DNA from: Wenzhouxiangella sp. XN79A
GTDB taxonomy: Bacteria > Pseudomonadota > Gammaproteobacteria > Xanthomonadales > Wenzhouxiangellaceae
Length of the DNA stretch: 64,000 nucleotides
Assembly (NCBI RefSeq): GCF_012272825.1
Contig: NZ_JAAWWS010000146.1
Coordinates: forward strand, 62,001 to 126,000
Direction: 5' to 3'
Shown here: one piece after another, positions 1-8,817 of the stretch
Numbering within the stretch: position 1 is the first letter of the stretch
Layout of the letters: every line of letters starts with the position of its first letter
Program-made: the position numbers and the translations under genes
The notes under the pieces: model-generated
What the model was told of the DNA's origin: nothing
The model's input: only the letters and a program-made list of their open reading frames with translations
Database searches by the model: none

Positions 1-5
1 CGACG

Positions 6-569
6 ATGAAGGAGACAACCGGTTATCCCGAGAACGCCGAGGGCCTGTTCAGCCCGGCGGAGTACCGTGTCCTGGCGCACTACCTCGACGGCTCGCCACG
101 CTATGTCGGCCTGGCCGAAGACCTTGCGGAAATCCTCCCGGACGCCCGCTATCGATCTGTCGAGTCGGCCGTGGCCCTTGTCGCGCTCGAGCGAATCCAG
201 CAACGGCTGCCGCGATGGCTGGTGCGCAATTCGCAGGGCGACATCGTCGAGACGCGAAAGCAGCGACCTGTCTCGAAGAATCGAAAGGTCCTGCTCAAGC
301 CCGTCTACCTCGGTTCGGACGAAGGTTTCGGTGCCGGACCCGGGATGAGTTGGAGAGTCGAATATTTCGCTACGTGGATTCCGCTGTTCGATCGATTCGT
401 GATCACTCAGTCCGACGATGATGGAAACGACGAGTTGATCGGCGTTCTGGACTCTCTCGATGGGTCCGGGAGGCAGTCGCCACATCATCTGCTCGATCAG
501 TGGAGAGCGGAAATGCGCGAGGACGAAGAAGCCATCGCGCGGCTCGATCGCATTGACGACGTGGAGTAG
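6..569 (+). CDS. Hypothetical protein, 187 aa
   Basis: I do not recognise this protein. It is acidic at its C-terminus (last 30 residues rich in D and E) and shows no signal peptide, membrane segment or familiar motif. The ATG lies only five bases inside the window, so a true start further upstream cannot be excluded. The stop is 44 nt before the next co-directional gene, the DUF559-like nuclease, so the two may be co-transcribed. Codon choice has normal third-position GC bias, which supports real coding. Function unknown. Confidence 0.5.
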   Translation: MKETTGYPENAEGLFSPAEYRVLAHYLDGSPRYVGLAEDLAEILPDARYRSVESAVALVALERIQQRLPRWLVRNSQGDIVETRKQRPVSKNRKVLLKPVYLGSDEGFGAGPGMSWRVEYFATWIPLFDRFVITQSDDDGNDELIGVLDSLDGSGRQSPHHLLDQWRAEMREDEEAIARLDRIDDVE

Positions 570-613
570 GCGCGGCGCCGTCCAATGCCTGAAGAGGCGG
601 GAATTCTGCCCGA

Positions 614-1837
614 GTGCTGGATAATTTTTCTACAAGCCTGAATCGGCCGAAGCAGCCCATGGTGACCCTCCAGACGTGGATAGCGCAGAACTCGGAAAAG
701 CTCGGCAGTAGATACGAGGAATTGTTCCTGCGGACTGTCCTGCCGCGGGTCCCCAACCTTGACCTGCATTACCTGCAGGCCCAGATGTCGTTCGAGGACC
801 TGGACGGCAAGCGCCGCTATTGCGACTTCGCGATCGCCGAAACAGAGGATCTGAAGGTCGCGATCGAGATCGACGGGTACGACAAGACCGGGCGTGGCCA
901 GGGCATGACGCGAAACGAGTTCCTGGATTGGCAGCGGCGCCAGGCCGGCCTGACATCGCAAGGATGGCACGTGCTGCGATTCGCGAACATCGATGTTCGG
1001 GATCGACCCGATGACTGCGCCGAGCACATTACGCTGCTTCTTCGCAAGTTGCGCGCTCGCCTTGAGCACCATACGAAATTGCACAAGCGTTTGATTGAGC
1101 TAACCCAGCGACTGGAAAAAGCCAACAAAGAAAATCGCAAAGCGATTCAAGATGAAGTCGGGAAATACGGCGGCGCACTGAAGCAGAAAGAGGGTGCGTA
1201 TCAGAAGGAAAAAACGCGACGAAGCGAAATCGAGAAGGAACTCTCTGAGGTTCGCAAGCTGCTGGAGCGAGCCGAAGCCGAGAAAACGCTAGGCCCCTCC
1301 GAAGAACTAAGGTTGCGATCGCTGGAACAGACCCAACGCATCGAAAAGCTCGAAGAAGAGGGAGGCATTATGAAGACGACCATCTGGGCGTTCGCTATCA
1401 TCATCATTGCTGTGATCGCAGCCGGCGTTGTCCTGATCTCCGGCGGACTAGAGCGAGGTGCCTTGCAAAGCCCCGCGCTGAACGTCCAACCGCCCATCAG
1501 CCCTCGGGTTCCCGCAGGGGCAAGCTGCGAAAGCCCGATTCGTTGGTCGGAAGCCGGCTCGCATGTCGGCGAATCAATGTCAATAACAGGACCAGTGCGC
1601 TCGATCACCTATCGCAGTCAAAGCCGAGGTCAGCCGACATGGATCAACATCGGAGAGGACTTCCCGAGTTCCAGACGGCTTGAACTTGTTATCTGGGGCC
1701 GAAACCGAGCTTCATTCGCCTCACTATTGGACCAACTTTCGGTAGGCGATGTAATTTGCGTGACCGGAGAAGTATCCAGCTATGAGGGGAGGAGCCAGAT
1801 CGAATTGCGTTATCCCGGCCAACTCGAGACCGGTTGA
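614..1837 (+). CDS. Membrane-anchored DUF559-like endonuclease with coiled coil and C-terminal OB-fold
   Basis: Seen: residues 30-135 resemble the very-short-patch-repair/DUF559 nuclease fold, with an N-terminal Glu pair (E35/E36), D71, the core strand VAIEIDGYD (E85, D87) and Q108 followed by GWHVLRF. Residues 140-250 are a charged, heptad-like coiled coil. Residues 253-275 form one hydrophobic membrane helix. Residues 310-405 look like a small beta-barrel (TGPVRSI, WINIGEDF, VGDVICVTGEV), in the style of OB-fold nucleic-acid-binding tails. The GTG start at 614 gives the full reading; ATG at 659 is an alternative that keeps every domain. Inferred: a nuclease tethered to the inner membrane, acting in DNA restriction, uptake or repair. 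The domain order is unusual and I know no named family with it. Confidence 0.7.
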   Translation: MLDNFSTSLNRPKQPMVTLQTWIAQNSEKLGSRYEELFLRTVLPRVPNLDLHYLQAQMSFEDLDGKRRYCDFAIAETEDLKVAIEIDGYDKTGRGQGMTRNEFLDWQRRQAGLTSQGWHVLRFANIDVRDRPDDCAEHITLLLRKLRARLEHHTKLHKRLIELTQRLEKANKENRKAIQDEVGKYGGALKQKEGAYQKEKTRRSEIEKELSEVRKLLERAEAEKTLGPSEELRLRSLEQTQRIEKLEEEGGIMKTTIWAFAIIIIAVIAAGVVLISGGLERGALQSPALNVQPPISPRVPAGASCESPIRWSEAGSHVGESMSITGPVRSITYRSQSRGQPTWINIGEDFPSSRRLELVIWGRNRASFASLLDQLSVGDVICVTGEVSSYEGRSQIELRYPGQLETG

Positions 1838-2097
1838 CTCGTCCCGCAGTGATTCCAAACGCAACTAATATTTTTCAACGTCGAACAGTGTAGCGGAACG
1901 ATTGCCAACCGGGATGCCGTGATTGTCGCCGATGGAGATCGCTTTTCGTGACCCTCCGAGACAGGCCACGCGGCCACCGCACTTGTCGCGCTTCTTCCTA
2001 CAGGCGCGGTTGTACGGATGCAACCGCTCTACAGATTCCGGCCGGTCGTCACCGACGAGCTACAAACAGGCATTCATCCGAGCGGTCGGGCGCTGGA

Positions 2098-2763
2098 CTA
2101 ACACCCGTTCCGCACGCGCAGGTCGAGCGGCACATCGGGCTGAGCGATTCTACCGCGGGTAATCAGGTGGGCTTCCTGCCAGCTTCTGCCGATGCCCGTG
2201 AGCAGAAACGGCTTCGGCGGATCGCGCAGGTCGGCCAGACCGACGACGTCGAGCGTGTTGTCCAGTTCCTTTGCCAGAGCGCGGGCGAGAACCACGCCGT
2301 TCCATGCGGCATCCAGCAAGACGTAGAAACGACCGAAACGTCCGGCTACACCCCGCTGCCCTACTCGGCGTACGCAACGGCCGAGCGCTCTCATGATCTT
2401 CAGGCGACGACCTTCGGGCCCCACCCCTCGCAGCGCCTTCAGGCCCTTGACCTTCACGGCAAGCACGGGGCCGAAGTGCATCTCGGAATAGCTCGCCAGC
2501 GATCGGAAATCGGCCAGCCGAGTGAAGGTGTCCAGCAGGCGGGCCAGATTGAACTCGTAGAGCCCCATCTCTTCAAGTGGTACATCAAGACCCGTTCGTT
2601 CAGCCGCAGCCTGGATCAGGTGGTGATGGCGACGTAGCAGTTCCGGGAGCGGCACATGAGGATCGCTGTTCTGATCGACAGGCACCCGGTTCAGCATTCG
2701 TTGGTGACCGAGATAGAGTTGCTTTTCGTTTTCCGTCCAGATTGGGTTCGGGGATTCGGACAT
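2098..2763 (-). CDS. Hypothetical protein, 221 aa
   Basis: Unrecognised. The N-terminal half (MSESPNPIWTENEKQLYLG) is hydrophilic with a His-rich stretch (RRHHHLIQ), followed by a basic middle segment and an Arg-rich C-terminal end. No signal peptide or membrane helix. I preferred this strand over the overlapping plus-strand reading (1948-2637) because it has a balanced composition and a credible start. It stands alone, with 260 bp of featureless sequence downstream (1838-2097). Function unknown. Confidence 0.5.
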   Translation of the reverse strand: MSESPNPIWTENEKQLYLGHQRMLNRVPVDQNSDPHVPLPELLRRHHHLIQAAAERTGLDVPLEEMGLYEFNLARLLDTFTRLADFRSLASYSEMHFGPVLAVKVKGLKALRGVGPEGRRLKIMRALGRCVRRVGQRGVAGRFGRFYVLLDAAWNGVVLARALAKELDNTLDVVGLADLRDPPKPFLLTGIGRSWQEAHLITRGRIAQPDVPLDLRVRNGC

Positions 2764-2784
2764 GGGTGATCGTTACCGTAGGCT

Positions 2785-2895
2785 CGGATTCAGGATCCGA
2801 CGAATTGTTCTCAATTGTTGAGACGGCGTCGTTGCAGTAGTGGCGGCGCCGGCGACGGAACAAGGCGCTGGGTCCCGGCTCGAGGCCGGGATGAC
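2785..2895. repeat. Dispersed ~110 bp repeat, copy 1
   Basis: A segment beginning GGATTCAGGATCCGACGAAT and ending in CCCGGCTCGAGGCCGGGATG recurs at 6199-6310 with the same order of blocks (TTCTCAATTG, GAGACGG.GTCGTTG, GGCGCCGGCGACGGAACAA, GCTGGGTCCCGGCT). The last block is a hairpin (CCCGGC..GCCGGG) that occurs alone at several other places in the window (14.1, 15.6 and 16.05 kb). It abuts a possibly truncated reading frame at 2959. Confidence 0.75.
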
Positions 2896-2958
2896 ACCTT
2901 TGCCCTCACTGAAACGCCTATCAATATCACAATCAAAGACAATCCGCCGAAGGAGTAC

Positions 2959-3162
2959 ATGGCCTGGATGTCGAATCAAGTCTCCACGGGTGTGCTTCGC
3001 ATTGGGGAGATCACAGATCAGGCCGACCTGGAGGTAAATCTGAAGGAAAGCGCCATTCCGGACTTCATCGATGAAGTCACGGGCGCGAACTATCCCGAAT
3101 TCCTTGAAGCTCGCAGAAAACTCATGGCCGATATGATCCGGGAGTATTACAAGTCGCTGTAG
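2959..3162 (+). CDS. Small hypothetical protein or 3' remnant of a larger gene, 67 aa
   Basis: The frame MAWMSNQVSTGVLRIGE...MIREYYKSL is acidic and helical, and looks like a genuine protein end. Coding-like residues (TPINITIKDNPPKEY) run upstream of the ATG at 2959 and then into the dispersed repeat at 2785-2895. That suggests the repeat cut off the 5' part of a longer gene. No ribosome-binding site is obvious at the ATG. It may be a remnant; function unknown. Confidence 0.35.
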   Translation: MAWMSNQVSTGVLRIGEITDQADLEVNLKESAIPDFIDEVTGANYPEFLEARRKLMADMIREYYKSL

Positions 3163-3460
3163 TGCAGCATTTGGGCCGCCAGAAGCACCGTAAATTGGTG
3201 ACTGGTCATTCGCCTATAGCATCATATTCTTCGCTTGCATTGGTCGCCGACGATCCTTGATTCCCAGGGTCGAGAGCTTGTCGTCGTTCGGTGGCGCGAA
3301 ACCGGGATACGCAGGTTACTGATCGCGACCCAGCCAATCCCACGCGGCTCGGCGGATCGATCCGGGCCTGTATCAGAATATCGCCCTGACATTGCCGCAG
3401 ACAGCGGTGGCATCGATCAAAGCCCGCCAGCCTGATTTCAGCGGAATGCCAGCGCTCAGG
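3163..3460. other. Intergenic gap, nothing recognised
   Basis: About 300 bp between the small frame ending at 3162 and the convergent SEC-C gene. Short frames exist on both strands but none has a family resemblance or a good start. No strong hairpin followed by T-run was found. Confidence 0.4.
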
Positions 3461-5299
3461 TCACGAACGAAAGCGCCGCGCCCAGCCGAGTGCATCGAGG
3501 CGCTGCCAGATCGGCCGATAGGATTCGCGGTAGAGCCAGGCCTCATCGTCGCCGCCCAGTGTGACAGCGCTGGGGTTGATGGCCGGGCGCCGAATGCGGG
3601 ATTTGAGCAGCGCGTCGAGAATCTTCGGGTAGTCTTTCACGACCGCCGCCATGACATGATCCGCCTGCTCAAATCGCTCCAAGGCGTAAAGCGCCAGCGC
3701 GTGGTTGTACTGCATCTCGGGAAAGTCGTCCGGATAGCGCTCGGCCAGTTCAACCGCGTCATCGAAGCGCCCGGTTTCAAGGTAGCGCCGAGAGAGTGGC
3801 ATACGCATGCCCTGATTGTCGTTCGGGTTCAGGGCCAGCAAGCGTTCTAGCCGCCGCAGATGGTCGGGCATGGCCGGCTTGTCGAGATCCATGCCGATTC
3901 GCCAGGCCAGGAGGTCGAGAGCCGGGCGATTCTCCCAGAACCCCCACTCCAGGCAGCACGCTTCGGCGCCGCTCTCCCTCAGTACGGCATCGATCAACAC
4001 TTCAGCCCGGTCGAGCAGCGGGATGATCACGCTCTCGTCTGTCCCGAGGATATCCAGCCCCCGCACGGCATAGGCCATGTCGGCAAGCACCTCGAAACTC
4101 TGCCAGAGTTCCGGATCGTCTTCGAGCAACGTGACCATGCGGGCCAACTTCTCGGCGGGATCGCCGGGCAGTCGGCCGGCGCCCGGAAAATAGTCGGTCG
4201 CTTCGATGGCACCCTGCCAGGCATTCATCGCCCGCGCCAGGCGGGGTTTGGGCATCAGTGGGCCGGCATTGCCGTCGACCGGATCCAGTGAATACAGCAC
4301 GGCCGGTGCCGGCGCGTTCTGGACCAGGGAAACCAGCTGCCCCGCTCCGACCTGTTCGGCCATCGTCTCGGCGATGGCAGCGGAACCGCGTCGCGCGACC
4401 TCCTTCAACCAGCCCACCAGATCAGACAGCTCCGGTATCCTGCGACGCGCCAGGCGACGCGCCCAGAATTCCGCGCGTTGACGCGCTTCATCCTCCCGCC
4501 CCTGATGGATCAGTATGACGACTTCGAGATGGGCCAGATTGGGAGCGTCAGGCTCGATTCTCTGGGCCTTCTCGAATGCGGCCCAGGCGTCCTGGAATTT
4601 GCCCCGATCGGCCAGCATGCTGGATTTCCGCTGCAAGGCGGCGCTCTGGATCGTCCGGTCGCCGTTTTCGATGCCGTGCTCGATCAGGCGGGTCTTCTTG
4701 CGCGGATTACCCAATTCGGAGTAGGCGTCGAGGAGACTGTCGAACAGGAACTCATCGCGGGCGCGAATGGCCCGGCCCTTGGCAAACCAGGGCTCGAGCA
4801 GGGCCACCACGGCTTCCTGATCGTCCTCGTCCTGCCACTGGTGCACGGTGTCCATGACTCGCTCGGGGTCGACCCGACTTCCCGCCAGCGCTTTCCAGTG
4901 CTTGCGCGGAAGCGCTTCGAGCAGGCAGGGCAGGAAATTTGCGTCGATGATCGGAAGCTGCCGCGCAAGGGGCTGGCAACACTGCTTGTATTTCCGGCCC
5001 GACCCACAATGACAGGGCTCGTTGCGGCCCGGCTCAAGGAGCCTTGGCAAGGCGAAGTCGGCATCCGGGTGCGGCGTCTGGCTCCAGATGCCGCGCACCA
5101 GAACGCGCAGCATTCGTCGTCGCAGGTCAGGATCGTCTCTCAGAGCGCCCTGAGGCGGGGCCGGAAAGAACGTATCCAGCCCCAGGTCCATGCGCGCCAG
5201 CAAGTCATCGAGGCTTTCGCCCTTGACGATGGCTCGGCTGCAAAGCTGGCTGAGAAGAACAATATCCGGCCCGGCCGGACGGTCAGGGAATTCGGTCAT
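3461..5299 (-). CDS. SEC-C motif protein with helical (TPR-like) repeats, 612 aa
   Basis: Seen: a SEC-C zinc-binding motif, RNEPCHCGSGRKYKQCC, at residues 92-108 (C96, C98, C107, C108), close to the N-terminus. The rest is alpha-helical with TPR-like stretches (around 200-260, GKFQDAWAAFEKAQRIEPDA; around 480-560, RRYLETGRFDDAVELAERYP). No signal peptide or membrane helix, so probably cytoplasmic. SEC-C motifs, first known at the C-terminus of SecA, bind zinc and mediate protein contacts; in large helical proteins like this one the role is unknown. It is monocistronic, with the VapBC module 190 bp upstream on the same strand. Confidence 0.75.
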   Translation of the reverse strand: MTEFPDRPAGPDIVLLSQLCSRAIVKGESLDDLLARMDLGLDTFFPAPPQGALRDDPDLRRRMLRVLVRGIWSQTPHPDADFALPRLLEPGRNEPCHCGSGRKYKQCCQPLARQLPIIDANFLPCLLEALPRKHWKALAGSRVDPERVMDTVHQWQDEDDQEAVVALLEPWFAKGRAIRARDEFLFDSLLDAYSELGNPRKKTRLIEHGIENGDRTIQSAALQRKSSMLADRGKFQDAWAAFEKAQRIEPDAPNLAHLEVVILIHQGREDEARQRAEFWARRLARRRIPELSDLVGWLKEVARRGSAAIAETMAEQVGAGQLVSLVQNAPAPAVLYSLDPVDGNAGPLMPKPRLARAMNAWQGAIEATDYFPGAGRLPGDPAEKLARMVTLLEDDPELWQSFEVLADMAYAVRGLDILGTDESVIIPLLDRAEVLIDAVLRESGAEACCLEWGFWENRPALDLLAWRIGMDLDKPAMPDHLRRLERLLALNPNDNQGMRMPLSRRYLETGRFDDAVELAERYPDDFPEMQYNHALALYALERFEQADHVMAAVVKDYPKILDALLKSRIRRPAINPSAVTLGGDDEAWLYRESYRPIWQRLDALGWARRFRS

Positions 5300-5485
5300 G
5301 GTTACAGTTTAATCTGGGAAGACACTGCCAACCCATAAATGAAAATTTGAGAGGTTCTAGTGACTCGGTGACTCCGAGAATTCACGCCGGTAGATTTACG
5401 TCCCTTCATTCGAAATCTCATTGCGCAAAGTGCGAAACAGCCAAGGCATTGCAGTCACTCCTTGCAAAGCGCTGTCCGCCCGAGT

Positions 5486-5857
5486 TCAGGCATCGGGCGT
5501 AGAGGCCAGCCCGAGTTTTTCTGCTGTCTGGTGGAGGCGGCGGTCGTTTGTCCAGAGGGTGGCATCCGCCGCAAGTGCAGTGGCGGCCAGGAGGTGGGCG
5601 TCTATGAAACCGATGCCAGCGCCCATTAGGCGGTTTGACTCGATAAAAGCCAGAACTTCGTCATCCGATGCCTTCGATGCGCCGGGCAGGCTGGACAGGA
5701 GTTGGAGTGTCTGCCTGTGCTCTCGCAGGTTGCCGCAGGCGATCTCGCCGAGGACGAAGGGATGCATCAGCACGCGGTTGTGGTCAAGCAGCTCGGCCAG
5801 GGCCCTCAGCCCGATTCGAAAATGGTCGATCCAGATCGAGGTGTCGACCAGGACCAT
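5486..5857 (-). CDS. vapC: PIN-domain toxin VapC
   Basis: A 123-residue PIN-domain ribonuclease of the type II VapBC family. The four acidic positions expected for metal binding are visible: D5 (VDTSIWID), E38 (FVLGEIACG), D86 (GFIDAHLLAATAL) and D105 (LWTNDRRL). VapC toxins cleave tRNA or rRNA and are held inactive by VapB. The start codon overlaps the last base of the antitoxin stop, which indicates translational coupling. Length and motif spacing are normal for the family, so it looks intact. Confidence 0.92.
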   Translation of the reverse strand: MVLVDTSIWIDHFRIGLRALAELLDHNRVLMHPFVLGEIACGNLREHRQTLQLLSSLPGASKASDDEVLAFIESNRLMGAGIGFIDAHLLAATALAADATLWTNDRRLHQTAEKLGLASTPDA

Positions 5858-6054
5858 CAGGCTTCAGTCGTCTGCCGGCGAGGGATCGGTTTCAATTGCG
5901 GCTGGGAACCGCCGAGTCGCGCGAGGCGCCGGGCGCTTTCACGTTCGATCAGTGCCCGGATGCCTTCATTGACCAGCGCCGCTCGTTCGGTGATGCCGGA
6001 CAGGCGTTGCGCTTCGGCGAGCAATTCATCGTCCAGATTGACGGTTGTTCTCAT
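5857..6054 (-). CDS. vapB: Antitoxin VapB (ribbon-helix-helix)
   Basis: A 65-residue antitoxin. MRTTVNLDDELLAEAQRL is the typical ribbon-helix-helix strand and first helix, followed by TERAALVNEGIRALIE. The C-terminal tail (about residues 45-65, basic, proline-containing) would wrap VapC. It lies first in the operon and overlaps vapC, the usual VapBC order. Such antitoxins repress their own promoter; palindromes just upstream (6074-6100) are candidate operators. Confidence 0.9.
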   Translation of the reverse strand: MRTTVNLDDELLAEAQRLSGITERAALVNEGIRALIERESARRLARLGGSQPQLKPIPRRQTTEA

Positions 6055-6072
6055 CGCCAGCTCTCCATTTCC

Positions 6073-6100
6073 TAACGCGCTTAGTCTACATCAATTGATG
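6073..6100 (-). promoter_or_regulatory. Candidate vapBC operator
   Basis: Twenty to forty-five bases upstream of vapB lie two adjacent palindromes: CATCAATTGATG (6089-6100, perfect) and CTAACGCGCTTAG (6071-6083, near-perfect CTAA/TTAG arms). A further TTGATG copy lies at 6107-6112. This position fits autoregulation by the RHH antitoxin. Based on symmetry only. Confidence 0.45.
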
Positions 6101-6167
6101 CGGATATTGATGCTGTGGGCTCGATCTGGCACAAGCATCGATTCTGCGAGCGGGAAAGCTCGATGCC

Positions 6168-6200
6168 GGCCAATTCGCGGCCAATTCGCGGCCAATTCGG
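6168..6200. repeat. Three tandem copies of an 11-bp unit
   Basis: GGCCAATTCGC is repeated head to tail at 6168-6178, 6179-6189 and 6190-6200, the last copy ending in G instead of C. It lies between the vapBC promoter and the dispersed repeat. No coding frame crosses it. Confidence 0.85.
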
Positions 6201-6330
6201 GATCAGGGTGCAACGAATCGTTCTCAATTGGTGAGACGGGGTCGTTGGATAAGGGATGGCGCCGGCGACGGAACAAGACGCTGGATCCCGGCTCGAGGCC
6301 GGGATGACACTGGTGGGGCCGGGATGACAC
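6199..6330. repeat. Dispersed ~110 bp repeat, copy 2, with an extra tail unit
   Basis: This matches the block order seen at 2785-2895, then adds a second GGCCGGGATGACACTGGTGG unit in tandem. The hairpin CCCGGCTCGAGGCCGGG is shared with both copies. The gap 6055-6426 otherwise holds only the vapBC operator and the 11-bp repeats. Confidence 0.75.
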
Positions 6331-6426
6331 TGGTGGGACGGGGTGAAGCAGTTGGGCGGGACGTATGACCAGCCGGATTCGCAAAACGCTGCTGATCGGT
6401 CAGGGTCGCACTGTAATCGACCGACC

Positions 6427-7653
6427 TCACTCCATTTCATCATCCGGCTCGTCGATCGGATTGTCGTTTCCAGGATCGAGATCACTGAACTTCGCGATCG
6501 CTTCGTCGTAGACCGCAAGCATGGCATCCAGCTGCGGAAGGAGCTGCTTGGCTGAAATCACTCGAGCAACGCGCTCCTTGTCCGGATCGATCCGAAGTTC
6601 CGGGACCAGTTTCTGGAGATCCCGAGCAAGCGCGACGACGTCTTCCTCGCCGACGCCGCTTCTGCGTAGCGCCTGTCGCAGCTTTGGCGGTGTCGTGAGC
6701 ACATTGCCGTTTCTGTACAGGCGGATCAGGATCAAGCCGGCTCGTGCGGTCGAAAAGGGAATCCGGATTGAGGCCGAATCGCCCTTGCTGGTGATTTCGA
6801 TCCAGCCACGCCGCCGACCCCACTTGAACAGACGCTCTCCGAATTGACGAACTTCGGGGTGCTGGATGCCCTCCAGGAACTCGCTCTCGGTCAGTTTGGG
6901 TGCTTTCTCGCCAGGATCGGCACTGACCGTGACCTCCACCTGCTCCGGCTGTGCGCCTCGAATCGTGACCACCGCCCGCTCGATTTCGGTCGAATGCGCA
7001 ACGACGTTCGGCACGACCAGGAGGTCACCGGTTTCGGTGGGCATTCTGTAGAGCTTGAGCTCGACCAGCCCGAAGGTGAAATGCAGCCGCGATTGATGAT
7101 GGAGGGAACCCAGAATGCTCTCCAGCCCCTCACGGATCCCATCGCCGACAACCAGCAGCAGGAAGCGGCCAGTGGCGAGGTTTTTCTGGAGGCGATCGAT
7201 GAATTCGGGTTCCCTTGGCGTCTCTTCGGGAAACGCGTCGCTGACAAGCGCGTAGAGATCGTTCGCCTCGCTGACGCGGGACTGGTTGGCCCCGGTGCAG
7301 CGCTGCTGGAACTCCTCGACACTCAGCGAAGACAGGCGATTGGCGTAGTCCAGGATCTGGGCCAGGACATGGCGCGTCGCCTGCGGATTGCGCCAGAGCT
7401 TGGTCTCGACCACGGTCAGTCGGCCGGTCGGGGAGATGAAGAGGTTGTCGATCCCCAGGATCTCCCGACCGACCGAAACGAGCGGCCCGAAGCTTTCGTC
7501 GAACCTCGAGACCGGCAACATCGCAGGGTTCCGCTCGAGAAGCTCTTGGAGAAAATTCTCCTGGATATCGCGACTTCGCAGGTCGATGGGCCGGAGCGCT
7601 GACGATGGCTGGTTCTCCCGAACCAGGTGGGGTTCGGCTTCGCTACGCATCAT
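6427..7653 (-). CDS. NucS/DUF91-like PD-(D/E)XK endonuclease, 408 aa
   Basis: Seen: residues about 35-120 carry a nuclease core of the NucS C-terminal type: NPAMLPVSRFDESFG, then GIDNLFISPTGRLTVVETKL (D of IDNLF and E-T-K as the metal-binding D...ExK), then a helix HVLAQILDYANRL. The rest, 130-408, is not recognised; it contains a beta-rich segment (WIEITSKGDSASIRI) and an acidic tail (DPGNDNPIDEPDDEME). No membrane segment. It is the last gene of a minus-strand cluster, 82 nt after a WYL regulator. Inferred: a DNA endonuclease in a defence-type locus. The long C-terminal extension is not that of NucS. Confidence 0.65.
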   Translation of the reverse strand: MMRSEAEPHLVRENQPSSALRPIDLRSRDIQENFLQELLERNPAMLPVSRFDESFGPLVSVGREILGIDNLFISPTGRLTVVETKLWRNPQATRHVLAQILDYANRLSSLSVEEFQQRCTGANQSRVSEANDLYALVSDAFPEETPREPEFIDRLQKNLATGRFLLLVVGDGIREGLESILGSLHHQSRLHFTFGLVELKLYRMPTETGDLLVVPNVVAHSTEIERAVVTIRGAQPEQVEVTVSADPGEKAPKLTESEFLEGIQHPEVRQFGERLFKWGRRRGWIEITSKGDSASIRIPFSTARAGLILIRLYRNGNVLTTPPKLRQALRRSGVGEEDVVALARDLQKLVPELRIDPDKERVARVISAKQLLPQLDAMLAVYDEAIAKFSDLDPGNDNPIDEPDDEME

Positions 7654-7735
7654 CGACCCTCGATCCGATTTCCGATTGATTGGTCAAGATTGTGCCTTGG
7701 CTCAGGTGCATGAATGATCCATCGGACCGATGGGC

Positions 7736-8728
7736 CTAGCTTCGATAGAGCTCGACTACGGCCCTGGCCTGTTCGACGAGAGCCTGCCTCAGATGAAGCG
7801 GCTCGACAACCTCCACCGCATCCCCGAACCCCGCCAACCACCACCGAAGCTGCTTGGTGTCGACCACCCGGGCTCGGATTTCCTTGCGGCCGTCGTTCAG
7901 CGCGCGAACGGTCTGCTCCGGCGCGATCGGCGATTCGATGAGGTGCTCTGCGGCGTATTCCTCGACCTGGAGGACCAGCTCGATGGGCCCGGTTTCAACG
8001 TAAGAAAATCCGCCCGAGGCGATGTACTCGTCCAGATCGAAGTCCTCGGGCTCGTTCGCGGGCTGGTGCAGCACGGTGGCGGCCTCGATCCGGTGGGCGA
8101 CGAGCTGGCGCAGGTCGGTGTAGTCGTCGATGGTGCCGAGCAGGTAGATCACCCCCTCCCGAAGGATCAGGCCCAGTGGGTGAACCCGCATGGATCGGGC
8201 CTTCTCCCGGCCCCGGCTGCGATAGTCGACCCGGAGCTGCCGGCCATCGAACAGGGCCGCATAGACCGGTTCCAGTACGGCTTCGGGCACGTCCGGTGTC
8301 TGGAGCTCGAAGGCGCGGGGAATGACGCGGACTCGCTGATGCCAGCGATCGATGCGATTCCTCGGCGTCTGCTTCAGGTACTTACGGGCGGCCGCGAACT
8401 GGGGCTGCGCCTCCTTGCGGGCAGCGAGCGGCATCAGGGGCTCGAGGTGTTCCTCGATCAGCGTCCACGTCAGCGCCGAGTAGGCATCATGGGCAGGCGC
8501 GGTCAGGCCGTCGCTGCCCTCCATCCAGGACCATCGAGGGATGTCCTCGCCGTCCGTCACCAGGGGAAAGTGCGCCGAGAGACGGATCAGATCGCGCTGA
8601 ATCGTTCTGCGGCTGACGACGTGGCCCTGGTCGTCGAGGCGGCGCTGTAATTCGGCCGTCGTCGCGCCGGGCGAGCGGCGCGGGACGAGTTGGAGCAGGG
8701 TGATCTGGCGGAGGGTGGAGTCAGGCAT
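7736..8728 (-). CDS. WYL-domain transcriptional regulator, 330 aa
   Basis: Seen: an N-terminal winged helix-turn-helix (TAELQRRLDDQG, VSRRTIQRDLIRLS), a central WYL domain (LRVDYRSRGREKARSMRVHP, then EGVIYLLGTIDDY) and a C-terminal WCX-like domain (PIELVLQVEEYAAEHL). I chose the ATG at 8728 over the one at 8749, because the shorter form begins just before the HTH. WYL regulators sense ligands, often nucleic acid, and commonly control anti-phage loci (BrxR and CapW are known examples). It sits inside a nuclease gene cluster and probably regulates it. Confidence 0.85.
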   Translation of the reverse strand: MPDSTLRQITLLQLVPRRSPGATTAELQRRLDDQGHVVSRRTIQRDLIRLSAHFPLVTDGEDIPRWSWMEGSDGLTAPAHDAYSALTWTLIEEHLEPLMPLAARKEAQPQFAAARKYLKQTPRNRIDRWHQRVRVIPRAFELQTPDVPEAVLEPVYAALFDGRQLRVDYRSRGREKARSMRVHPLGLILREGVIYLLGTIDDYTDLRQLVAHRIEAATVLHQPANEPEDFDLDEYIASGGFSYVETGPIELVLQVEEYAAEHLIESPIAPEQTVRALNDGRKEIRARVVDTKQLRWWLAGFGDAVEVVEPLHLRQALVEQARAVVELYRS

Positions 8729-8817
8729 GGTTCGGCCCCTCCAAGCCAAGCCTACTCGGACCGAGGGGTTGTTCTGCTACCTGGACCTGTGAAATCACCC
8801 GAGCACCTCGACCCGAA

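Noticed and set aside
1948-2637. Plus-strand frame opposite the 221-aa hypothetical gene
   Set aside because: Its composition is uneven and repetitive and it lacks a ribosome-binding site. The minus-strand reading is more protein-like, although neither is certain.
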